NCBI GenBank assembly: GCA_020860745.1
Contig: JAJBTR010000227.1
Location: 1-5,427 of the forward strand
Source: Lachnospiraceae bacterium
Lineage (GTDB): Bacteria; Bacillota; Clostridia; Lachnospirales; Lachnospiraceae
Length of the DNA stretch: 5,427 nt
Reading direction: 5' to 3'
Made by a program: the position numbers and the translations under genes. Shown here piece by piece: positions 1-4,087 of this stretch (positions are counted from its first letter, which is position 1; each line of letters starts with the position of its first letter). Below the pieces are notes generated by a model. It did not search any database. It was not told the DNA's origin and was given only the letters and a program-made list of their open reading frames with translations.

Positions 1-81
1 CCTGTATTTAATGGGCGTTGTCCCGGCATTATCGGCCTGTCCGTAGATGCTGATCCGAAAAAATCATCATTTGTGAATTAA
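1..81 (+). CDS. C-terminal end of an unidentified protein (partial)
   Basis: The window opens inside a frame that stays open for 26 codons and stops at TAA (79-81). The visible tail ends in DADPKKSSFVN. No domain can be recognised from so short a piece. The next plus-strand frame starts at the base after this stop (TAAATG) and is in the same reading frame. Two readings are therefore possible: two abutting genes in an operon, or one gene interrupted by a nonsense codon. No ribosome binding site is visible before the next ATG, which fits translational coupling or decay equally well. Confidence is low because an open run of this length can occur by chance. Confidence 0.35.
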   Translation, partial: PVFNGRCPGIIGLSVDADPKKSSFVN

Positions 82-222
82 ATGTTATTTATTAACAGTG
101 AAAAAGGCGGCAACGGAACTTTTATAAGCCCCATTGCCGCCAGTCAATATGAGTCAGGAACCGGTCTGTACCAGCTCTTTCGGTTATTATATAGAACACC
201 GCATCCGAATACAATCGAATGA
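82..222 (+). CDS. Small hypothetical protein, 46 aa
   Basis: The ATG directly follows the previous stop, and the frame ends in TGA that overlaps the next ATG (ATGA, 219-222). The product would be 46 residues, starting MLFINSEKGGNGTF and ending in a basic/aromatic stretch (LYQLFRLLYRTPHPNTIE). It has no membrane segment and no motif I recognise. There is no Shine-Dalgarno sequence, so expression would depend on coupling to the gene before it. A perfect 8-bp inverted repeat (106-113/134-141) lies inside the frame and looks like a minus-strand terminator. That could mean the frame is fortuitous. The abutting and overlapping junctions on both sides are the main argument that it is real. It could also be a fragment of a decayed gene. 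Confidence 0.35.
   Translation: MLFINSEKGGNGTFISPIAASQYESGTGLYQLFRLLYRTPHPNTIE
101..141 (-). terminator. Possible minus-strand intrinsic terminator
   Basis: The perfect inverted repeat GGCGGCAA (106-113) / TTGCCGCC (134-141) can be extended by two more G-C pairs after one mismatch. Read on the minus strand it is followed at once by TTTTT (complement of 101-105). The 20-nt loop is long for an intrinsic terminator, and the structure lies inside a small plus-strand frame. It could stop minus-strand transcription running leftward past the integrase. Confidence 0.4.
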
Positions 223-416
223 AACATTACCCACATGCCATGATAGAACAATATTACAAAGATCACCCCGACCGCAAAGAAGAAAGTGATGCTTTGACGG
301 CTAAGATTGAGAATTTTGATACAGAATGGGAAAAACAAAAAAAAGAAATGATCGCTGAGGCACGTGCCCGGCAAAAAAAACGATCCACTAACGATCATCA
401 GAAAAAATGTTCATGA
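219..416 (+). CDS. Small charged, helical hypothetical protein, 65 aa
   Basis: The start overlaps the preceding stop (ATGA), and its own stop overlaps the next ATG (ATGA, 413-416), a pattern of tight translational coupling. The 65-residue product starts MKHYPHAMIEQYYKDHP. It continues as a strongly charged segment with regular Lys/Glu/Arg spacing (about residues 20-60), likely to form one long helix or short coiled coil, and ends in a basic tail (ARQKKRSTNDHQKK). This composition looks like a genuine protein more than the other small frames here. It has no signal peptide or membrane segment, and I do not recognise the family. No Shine-Dalgarno sequence precedes the ATG. Small basic proteins of this type are common in mobile elements, but that is only a general parallel. 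Confidence 0.5.
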   Translation: MKHYPHAMIEQYYKDHPDRKEESDALTAKIENFDTEWEKQKKEMIAEARARQKKRSTNDHQKKCS

Positions 417-574
417 AAAGAAAGACTGGACAACTTTTTATTTTGATGATATTAACCGCTATTCTTGGCACATGGCATGAAATCCGCTTAGATCCCCCTG
501 CTGCACACAAAAACTCCCCGGATCATACACGCATCCGGGGTATTTTCTTGGAGTTTGTCGTAAAATTGTCGTAA
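413..574 (+). CDS. Possible small membrane-anchored peptide, 53 aa
   Basis: The ATG overlaps the TGA of the preceding frame (ATGA), and the frame runs 53 codons to TAA. The N-terminus is MKRKTG followed by a hydrophobic run (about residues 7-21, QLFILMILTAILGTW), which looks like a signal anchor. The rest is unremarkable and ends LEFVVKLS. The strong terminator hairpin at 516-540 lies inside the second half of the frame, so a full-length message would be made poorly. The 3' part may be fortuitous read-through of a gene truncated here, possibly at an element junction. There is no ribosome binding site and no recognised family. Confidence 0.3.
   Translation: MKRKTGQLFILMILTAILGTWHEIRLDPPAAHKNSPDHTRIRGIFLEFVVKLS
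507..549. terminator. Strong bidirectional intrinsic terminator
   Basis: A perfect 8-bp stem CCCCGGAT (516-523) / ATCCGGGG (533-540) encloses a 9-nt loop. On the plus strand it is followed by TATTTTCTT. On the minus strand it is followed by AGTTTTTG. It can end the small plus-strand operon from the left and also the parB-xis-int transcript arriving from the right. It is the first strong minus-strand terminator after the integrase stop. Confidence 0.8.
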
Positions 575-576
575 AA
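555..576 (+). repeat. Perfect tandem 11-bp direct repeat (TTGTCGTAAAA x2)
   Basis: TTGTCGTAAAA occurs twice back to back (555-565 and 566-576) with no mismatch. The 11-bp period places both copies on the same helical face. The repeat lies in the junction region downstream of the integrase, where arm-type or accessory recombination sites are expected. A protein-binding role is inference. Confidence 0.75.
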
Positions 577-781
577 TCCTCATTTTCGGAGCATTTCACC
601 CCTTGAAAACCCTGCATTTCCTTAACTTTTTTAAAAAAATTAACACTCGCCTCTTGCGAACCGAAAAAAATCTGAAACGTGGCGCAAAGTCTTGATTTTC
701 CTCACTTTTTTGGCAGTGAAGGAGTGCAATTTTTGTCTGTTTACACCACTTTTACACCATTTCGGCATTTGAAGCCTGAAA
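577..781. other. Non-coding junction region, candidate element end (attL/attR)
   Basis: These 205 bp lie between the small plus-strand frames and the integrase stop and hold no convincing gene. They are A/T-rich and contain the near-palindrome at 622-643 and the TTACACC repeats at 741-789. In Tn916-family elements int is the last gene, and the recombination end lies within a few hundred bases downstream of it. The element boundary is therefore expected here. No tRNA gene is present, and no second copy of a core sequence can be seen in the window, so the exact crossover point cannot be given. Confidence 0.45.
622..643. repeat. A/T near-palindrome (T6A6 core flanked by TTAA)
   Basis: A 22-bp near-perfect palindrome has a T6 run directly followed by an A-run and TTAA at both edges, with one mismatched pair (626/639). 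Tn916-type integrases favour targets with a T-run followed by an A-run, so this is a candidate crossover or target region. That role is inference, since simple A/T tracts also occur by chance. Confidence 0.5.
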
Positions 782-789
782 TTACACCG
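741..789 (-). repeat. Phased TTACACC repeats, candidate integrase arm-type sites
   Basis: On the minus strand the motif GGTGTAA appears three times, complementary to TTACACC at 741, 752 and 782. The start-to-start spacings are 11 and 30 bp, so all copies fall on nearly the same helical face. The third copy includes the integrase stop codon. Tn916 Int binds short direct repeats (DR-2) inside the element ends through its N-terminal domain. These repeats sit where such sites should be. Confidence 0.5.
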
Positions 790-1963
790 CTCGCGCCTGC
801 TCCATCTTGTCCATCTCCTCACGGCAGCGCCTATCCGACACATGGTTATAAACATCCATCGTGACGCTGATGCTGCTATGGCCCATGATATACTGAAGCA
901 CTTTAGGGTCCATCCCGGATTCTGCCATTCTCGTACATCCCGTGTGTCTCAGCATATGAGCGGAGATATGCGGCAGCGCTGCATGGCTTTTCAACTTCGT
1001 GTTGTGTGATTTTACAATATTCAGCAGCACATTATTAACGGCGGACGGCATGATCGGTGTTTTATTTTTTGTTGAAAAAACAAAATCTGCATACCCGTCA
1101 ATCTCGACATCCGTTCTCCAGCCTCGTGCGAACTGCATCTTTTTCTGTTCGGCCAGAGCCTCCGCCGCCCGACTGGTCAGCGGTATCACTCTGACTCCGG
1201 CGCCGGTCTTCGGCGTGTCAACGTAAAACTGATAGCTGCCGTCTTTTTTCTTATAGACGAGCTGATGATCAATGCGCACCTGCTGTTTTGCCAGGTCAAT
1301 GTCATCCCATGTCAAGCCAATCGTCTCTCCGCACCGAAGTGCCGTCTCAATCATAAAAACAAAGATAGGGCAATACGCTTTGTAAATATTGTGATCTTTT
1401 ATATAATCCAGGAATTCTTCCTGTTCCTCCAACGACAGCGCATTCTTTTTGTTTGCGTCATCGACGGCAAACTCTCTCACACACTTCGCGCACGGATTTT
1501 TTCGGATCAGGTCATCATCCACTGCCATCTGCAGGCACGGGGACAACATGTTATCATAATGCCTTATTGTTGCGTACTTTAATCCCTCTTCTTCTAATGA
1601 CCGGTAGAACCTCATAATATCAGACTTCCTGATCACGGTTATTTTCTTCGCTCCGAGATCGCTGTTTCTGATCCGATAGTTCCAGAGGCTTGTATAAGTT
1701 ACCCGGGTAGAATTGGCAATATTTTTTATCGACATATACCGATCAAACAATTCATTTAACGAGATCTTATCTCCGTCGCCACCGATTCCATCGTCAACAT
1801 CTCTCCGAATAGCGGTGTCCTTTTTGCGCAGGTCTGACAGGTGTTTATCGTAAATTGATTTTCTGTTCCCGCGCAAATCGATATATCGGTACATATAAGT
1901 ACCATCTTTTCGCTGGCTTTCCCCCTTTCTGAGAACTCTGTTTTTCTTATCTTTTCTCGACAT
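782..1963 (-). CDS. int: Tyrosine recombinase, Tn916-type integrase
   Basis: This 393-residue site-specific recombinase would integrate and excise the element by strand exchange through a covalent DNA-3'-phosphotyrosine. Residues 1-55 (MSRKDKKNRVLRKGESQRKDGTY and onward) form the arm-site-binding N-terminal domain and closely resemble Tn916 Int (I recall GESQRKDG in both). A core-binding SAM-like domain follows at about 65-165, then the catalytic domain. Catalytic residues are visible: Arg210 (TALRCGE), Lys252 (TPKTG), His336 and Arg339 (HMLR), His362 (MGH) and nucleophile Tyr372 (MDVYNHV). The length matches the family (about 400 residues), so the gene looks intact. An in-frame ATG 24 codons upstream exists. 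The start at 1963 was chosen because AAAGGAG lies about 10 nt before it and the homology begins there. It is the last gene of the parB-xis-int cassette and probably also has its own promoter. Confidence 0.96.
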   Translation of the reverse strand: MSRKDKKNRVLRKGESQRKDGTYMYRYIDLRGNRKSIYDKHLSDLRKKDTAIRRDVDDGIGGDGDKISLNELFDRYMSIKNIANSTRVTYTSLWNYRIRNSDLGAKKITVIRKSDIMRFYRSLEEEGLKYATIRHYDNMLSPCLQMAVDDDLIRKNPCAKCVREFAVDDANKKNALSLEEQEEFLDYIKDHNIYKAYCPIFVFMIETALRCGETIGLTWDDIDLAKQQVRIDHQLVYKKKDGSYQFYVDTPKTGAGVRVIPLTSRAAEALAEQKKMQFARGWRTDVEIDGYADFVFSTKNKTPIMPSAVNNVLLNIVKSHNTKLKSHAALPHISAHMLRHTGCTRMAESGMDPKVLQYIMGHSSISVTMDVYNHVSDRRCREEMDKMEQARAV

Positions 1964-1991
1964 CGTATTTAATCTCCTTTCCACAGGAAAA

Positions 1992-2027
1992 GGACATTGC
2001 AAAAAAATGATACCATCTGCAATGTCC
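1992..2027 (-). promoter_or_regulatory. 10-bp inverted repeat spanning the int promoter
   Basis: GGACATTGCA (1992-2001) and TGCAATGTCC (2018-2027) are perfect inverted repeats separated by 16 bp. One arm lies in the -35/-10 spacer and the other at the predicted transcription start, so the pair flanks the -10 box. As DNA it is an operator candidate. In a read-through transcript from xis it would fold into a 10-bp hairpin followed by TTTTCC, a possible attenuator just ahead of the int ribosome binding site. Confidence 0.6.
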
Positions 2028-2035
2028 TCTGGCAA
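2007..2035 (-). promoter_or_regulatory. Predicted sigma-70-type promoter of int
   Basis: On the minus strand TTGCCA (2030-2035; 5 of 6 match to TTGACA) and TATCAT (2007-2012; 5 of 6 match to TATAAT) are separated by exactly 17 bp. Transcription would start near 2000, about 37 nt before the int ATG and ahead of its AAAGGAG ribosome binding site. This would let int be expressed without xis, favouring integration over excision. Confidence 0.6.
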
Positions 2036-2057
2036 TAATTGAATAAAATAAAAATTG

Positions 2058-2258
2058 TTAAATTACACTGATACTGTCCAGATATTTCTCAAACCTCTTG
2101 CGTTTGATCAATGTTCTGTTCCCGTTTCTGAGAATAAAATCAAAGTCATTCCCTGCAATCCTGTCACGAAGCGTGGTCTCCCCAATGTGACTGTATTCTG
2201 CCGCTTCCTCGATCGTCAGGCACGCCTTTTCCCAAATCGGCACCTTTGCTTCAGGCAT
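2058..2258 (-). CDS. xis: Excisionase, Tn916 Xis-like
   Basis: This 66-residue DNA-binding recombination directionality factor would bend the element end and steer the integrase toward excision. The sequence starts MPEAKVPIWEKACLTIEEAAEY and continues GETTLRDRIAG and NGNRTLIKRKRFEKYLDSISVI. Both the winged-helix layout and individual phrases (PIWE, LTIEEA, IGE, NGNR, IKRKxFEK) match Tn916 Xis as I remember it, which is of similar size (67 residues). The ATG at 2258 was preferred over one 11 codons upstream because GGAGGTGA lies 5-6 nt before it. The start codon and first bases lie inside the end of the parB-like gene (8-bp overlap), so the two are translationally coupled. int follows after 94 bp with its own promoter. 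Confidence 0.92.
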   Translation of the reverse strand: MPEAKVPIWEKACLTIEEAAEYSHIGETTLRDRIAGNDFDFILRNGNRTLIKRKRFEKYLDSISVI

Positions 2259-3222
2259 GTCCCTCACCTCCCGATCCGTATCCGGCTTCACTTCCGAACA
2301 TCACCTTCTCTGTGGCCTCGCATTCGTCTGATTCAATCTTCAAAATAAAATTTTTCGGCTCCTGCATAATCTCTATCACGCGTTTACGATATTGTGGTTC
2401 CGTGAGCAAAGTCGGGAAAAGTTTAAAGCACTGTTTGCTTGCACGGATCATCGTGTCAGCAACGCCGCGCAGAGATTCCAGCATGCTGTTCTCATCCACC
2501 TTATGCTTGGAAACTGGAGATACCATATTTTTAACAACCTGTTTTGCCAAGCCAAAATCTTCCAACTCTTTTTTCGGTTTCCCGCGCCTCTGGATTTCCA
2601 AATCCCGGAGATGCTTCGCCAATTCCTGCCGTTTTTCCGGAACCGCAGATGCCACCGCCTGCACCGCGGATGCTGACGGGCATATTTCCCCGGAAAGGAT
2701 TTCCTGCCGGATGCCGGGTTCTGCATTCTCCGCAGCATCAAGACCAGCCGCGTACCTGGCTGCCCTGCGGACATACGCACTGCTTGTATTGTTTTCACGG
2801 GCAATTTTTTCACTGGTTAATCCCGTATTTTGGTCCTGCTCATTTTGATCAGGACCACTTTCATGCGCTAAAGTGTACTGGTTGCCATGAAACGGTACAG
2901 TCATCTTTTCGGCATTATACTGCTTTCCAATCAGATACCTCTTCTGCTGTGGTGTCAGGTTCCTGCGCCCCAGCTGATTCCTGCAGATCCAGGCTAACAC
3001 TTCATTTCGGTCAGAAAACTTTTTTTCAAAAACTCTGTAAGGAACCTCCGGATGTTTTTCTATAATCCGGTATCTGTTATGCCCGTCCACAATAATCCCA
3101 TTCCATGTGATGATCGGATTTAATACCTCCCCATCAGATAAGATGTTTTCTTCCAACTGCGCAAACTCCTCATCGGTCAGCGGTGGAATCTGTCCTGAGA
3201 ATTCTCGATCAATTTTTAACAT
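2251..3222 (-). CDS. ParB N-terminal-domain DNA-binding protein
   Basis: This 323-residue protein of the ParB/sulfiredoxin superfamily is probably a cytoplasmic DNA-binding regulator or partition-like factor of the element. Residues about 10-90 form the ParB-like domain with the signature IIVDGHNRYRI (43-53). The GERR motif that binds CTP in chromosomal ParB is replaced here by GHNR, so classical CTP-clamp behaviour is doubtful. A helix-turn-helix follows (about 137-158, SEKIARENNTSSAYVRRAAR). The C-terminal third is charged and has no recognised domain. The start at 3222 was chosen for its AGAGGAG ribosome binding site 5 nt away, although an ATG 10 codons upstream also has a weak site. The gene overlaps xis by 8 bp and is co-transcribed with it, which points to a role in element maintenance or in control of excision. 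It is not necessarily a segregation protein. Confidence 0.88.
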   Translation of the reverse strand: MLKIDREFSGQIPPLTDEEFAQLEENILSDGEVLNPIITWNGIIVDGHNRYRIIEKHPEVPYRVFEKKFSDRNEVLAWICRNQLGRRNLTPQQKRYLIGKQYNAEKMTVPFHGNQYTLAHESGPDQNEQDQNTGLTSEKIARENNTSSAYVRRAARYAAGLDAAENAEPGIRQEILSGEICPSASAVQAVASAVPEKRQELAKHLRDLEIQRRGKPKKELEDFGLAKQVVKNMVSPVSKHKVDENSMLESLRGVADTMIRASKQCFKLFPTLLTEPQYRKRVIEIMQEPKNFILKIESDECEATEKVMFGSEAGYGSGGEGHA

Positions 3223-3374
3223 ATTCTCTCCTCTCGTTTCTTCTATTTTCATCCTGTCTCCGTCGAAAAGAATGACACAACTGCCGGGAAATAACTGTAT
3301 GGCGCCTTCTCAGTTATCGAAAACCTGACAGCTTATCATTCGCTGACGAATCAGGTATGTAATAGAGGACTGCA
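3223..3374 (-). other. Leader between the 38-codon frame and the parB-like gene
   Basis: These 152 bp hold no gene. On the minus strand they contain a nested stem: ACCTG (3333-3337 region) pairs with CAGGT, with ATTCG/CGAAT stacked inside. I found no convincing promoter, which favours transcription of parB from further upstream. Confidence 0.4.
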
Positions 3375-3400
3375 TCACAATGAAAAAACCACAGTCCTCT
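3364..3400 (-). other. 9-bp hairpin overlapping the end of the 38-codon frame
   Basis: AGAGGACTG (3364-3372) and CAGTCCTCT (3392-3400) pair perfectly around a 19-nt loop that on the minus strand contains TTTTTT. No T-run follows the stem, so it is not a classical terminator. The stop codon of the short frame (3375-3377) lies in the loop next to one arm. A terminating ribosome would therefore open the hairpin, an arrangement suited to translation-dependent control of the downstream parB. It shares the lead AGAGGAC with the int-promoter repeat. Confidence 0.5.
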
Positions 3401-3491
3401 CCAAATTACTTATGATCGAACTCTCATTTGTCCACGACGCCCCGGAGCTTGCGGGAATACATTCAGGCGGCAGCTTGCTGTACTGCCTCAT
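3375..3491 (-). CDS. Small protein or leader peptide, 38 aa
   Basis: This frame is too short for most gene callers, but it has one of the best ribosome binding sites in the window: GGGGAGGTGA with 7 nt to the ATG (3491). An in-frame stop lies just upstream, so the frame begins at this ATG. The product starts MRQYSKLPPECIPASSG and ends SNLERTVVFSL. It is soluble, with no membrane segment or known motif. It lies 152 bp ahead of the parB-like gene on the same strand, and its stop codon sits inside a 9-bp hairpin. It could be a real small protein of the element or a regulatory leader peptide whose translation controls parB-xis. The family is not recognised. Confidence 0.5.
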   Translation of the reverse strand: MRQYSKLPPECIPASSGASWTNESSIISNLERTVVFSL

Positions 3492-3498
3492 AGGGATC

Positions 3499-3567
3499 TC
3501 ACCTCCCCGCCTTCATTCTGGCCGGGCCGCGAATTACGGAAGTATCATTATCCCTGTCTTGTGTCAT
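3499..3567 (-). CDS. Candidate 22-codon upstream frame
   Basis: An ATG at 3567 opens 22 codons (MTQDRDNDTSVIRGPARMKAGR) whose TGA stop is part of the GGAGGTGA ribosome binding site of the 38-codon frame. The arrangement is typical of coupled small frames. The frame is also open upstream for 17 more codons (from a TAA), with protein-like content (SDFAERKCRIATGG) but no good start. Its own ribosome binding site is poor. It may be a coupled leader or the remnant of an older gene. Confidence 0.25.
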   Translation of the reverse strand: MTQDRDNDTSVIRGPARMKAGR

Positions 3568-3647
3568 CGCCCCGCCGGTTGCAATCCGGCATTTTCTTTC
3601 AGCAAAGTCGCTCCGTTAATATCGCAACATCATGGCGCGCTTCCGAT

Positions 3648-4013
3648 CAGGCTGTCCAAAACAGTTTCGTACCTGAAGAATGTATATGCAGTTGTCAGAA
3701 ATTTTGTCAGTTACAAATAGGTTGCAGCACTCGTCATCGTTATCTATGAAAGTCGATTGCTCCGTGCCCTGCACAGCTATGCATAAGTTCGATTACGAAA
3801 ATCACAGATTTTCTATCTCTCTTATCTCGCAATCGCTGCCAGTATAGCTTTGCATAAGCTCTCACTAAATTCGCATTGCATGCTCATTAAGGGAGAGCAT
3901 TATCGCAATCCGGGCTAATCGCCCTACTTGCTCATACCGGTCAGGTTCTCTGATATCCTGTCATTCAGGTGTGCAAGCACCCCTGCCTGACAGTCTATCG
4001 AGAACACTTTCAT
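3648..4013 (-). ncRNA. Candidate large structured RNA or long structured leader
   Basis: On the minus strand, directly downstream of a TATAAT promoter, about 370 nt are packed with stems. These include a 61-nt compound stem (3945-4005; GTTCTC/GAGAAC outside, CTGTCA/TGACAG inside) and a 4-bp GGGC/GCCC hairpin (3912-3924). There is also an 11-bp stem with one 4-nt bulge (3875-3885 with 3895-3909) and an AGCTT/AAGCT hairpin (3846-3860). A 7-bp long-range pair (3754-3760 with 3829-3835) closes a junction holding hairpins at 3762-3776 and 3797-3813. A CAGG-CTGT/ACAG-CCTG stem (3648-3675) follows. No rho-independent terminator separates this from parB, so it may be the 5' leader of the parB-xis-int message. 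It matches no RNA class I can name: I see no RNase P, tmRNA, group I or group II signatures. Confidence 0.45.
3924..4013 (-). CDS. Candidate 29-codon leader peptide at the promoter
   Basis: The ATG (4011-4013) lies only 6 nt downstream of the -10 box, so its A would be close to the transcription start and the message would be leaderless. The frame reads MKVFSIDCQAGVLAHLNDRI and continues to GMSK before TAG. The composition is protein-like, but the same bases form the 61-nt compound stem, so base pairing alone may explain the sequence. If translated, ribosome movement would open that stem, as in leader-peptide attenuation. It has no Shine-Dalgarno sequence and no recognised family. Confidence 0.25.
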   Translation of the reverse strand: MKVFSIDCQAGVLAHLNDRISENLTGMSK

Positions 4014-4019
4014 AATAAT

Positions 4020-4048
4020 ATTATACTAGATAATCTCATCAAAAAAAA
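4020..4048 (-). promoter_or_regulatory. Predicted promoter of the structured leader
   Basis: A perfect TATAAT (complement of 4020-4025) lies on the minus strand. At 17 bp spacing the -35 position falls in a T8 tract (TTTTTT, 4043-4048), a poor match, so an activator or an A/T UP-like effect may be needed. It is the best minus-strand promoter found upstream of the parB cassette, and two palindromes lie directly behind it. Confidence 0.5.
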
Positions 4049-4087
4049 TGTCGCAGTACGACAAGTAACTGGTCGTATCTCGACCAG
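4049..4087. promoter_or_regulatory. Paired operator-like palindromes GTCG-N5-CGAC
   Basis: TGTCG-CAGTA-CGACA (4049-4063) and CTGGTCG-TATCT-CGACCAG (4069-4087) share the same GTCG-N5-CGAC architecture. Their centres are 22 bp apart, two helical turns, which suits two dimers of one regulator bound side by side. The proximal site abuts the -35 position of the promoter at 4020-4048. The distal arms are perfect over 7 bp. Confidence 0.6.

Noticed and set aside
144..398. 84-codon hydrophobic minus-strand frame
   Set aside because: Its Phe-rich hydrophobicity is explained by being antisense to the Lys/Glu-rich frame at 219-416. It has no ribosome binding site.
1961..2035. Longer integrase start (24 extra codons)
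   Set aside because: The extra codons run through the int promoter and inverted repeat and have no family similarity. The ATG at 1963 has AAAGGAG at proper spacing.
2246..2848. 200-codon plus-strand open frame
   Set aside because: It lies antisense to the well-supported parB-like gene, has Ser/Cys/Phe-rich shadow composition, and lacks a ribosome binding site and any domain.
2544..3065. 173-codon plus-strand open frame
   Set aside because: It is also antisense to the parB-like gene; its Pro/Cys/His-rich composition is that of an opposite-frame shadow.
3412..3720. 102-codon plus-strand open frame in the gene-poor region
   Set aside because: It has no ribosome binding site, lies antisense to the strongly SD-led 38-codon frame and the structured region, and runs through several hairpins. 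No motif is recognised.
3754..4013. tmRNA, RNase P RNA, group I/II intron or retron RNA
   Set aside because: No tag-peptide tmRNA layout, conserved RNase P core, intron domain V-like hairpin or reverse transcriptase is visible.
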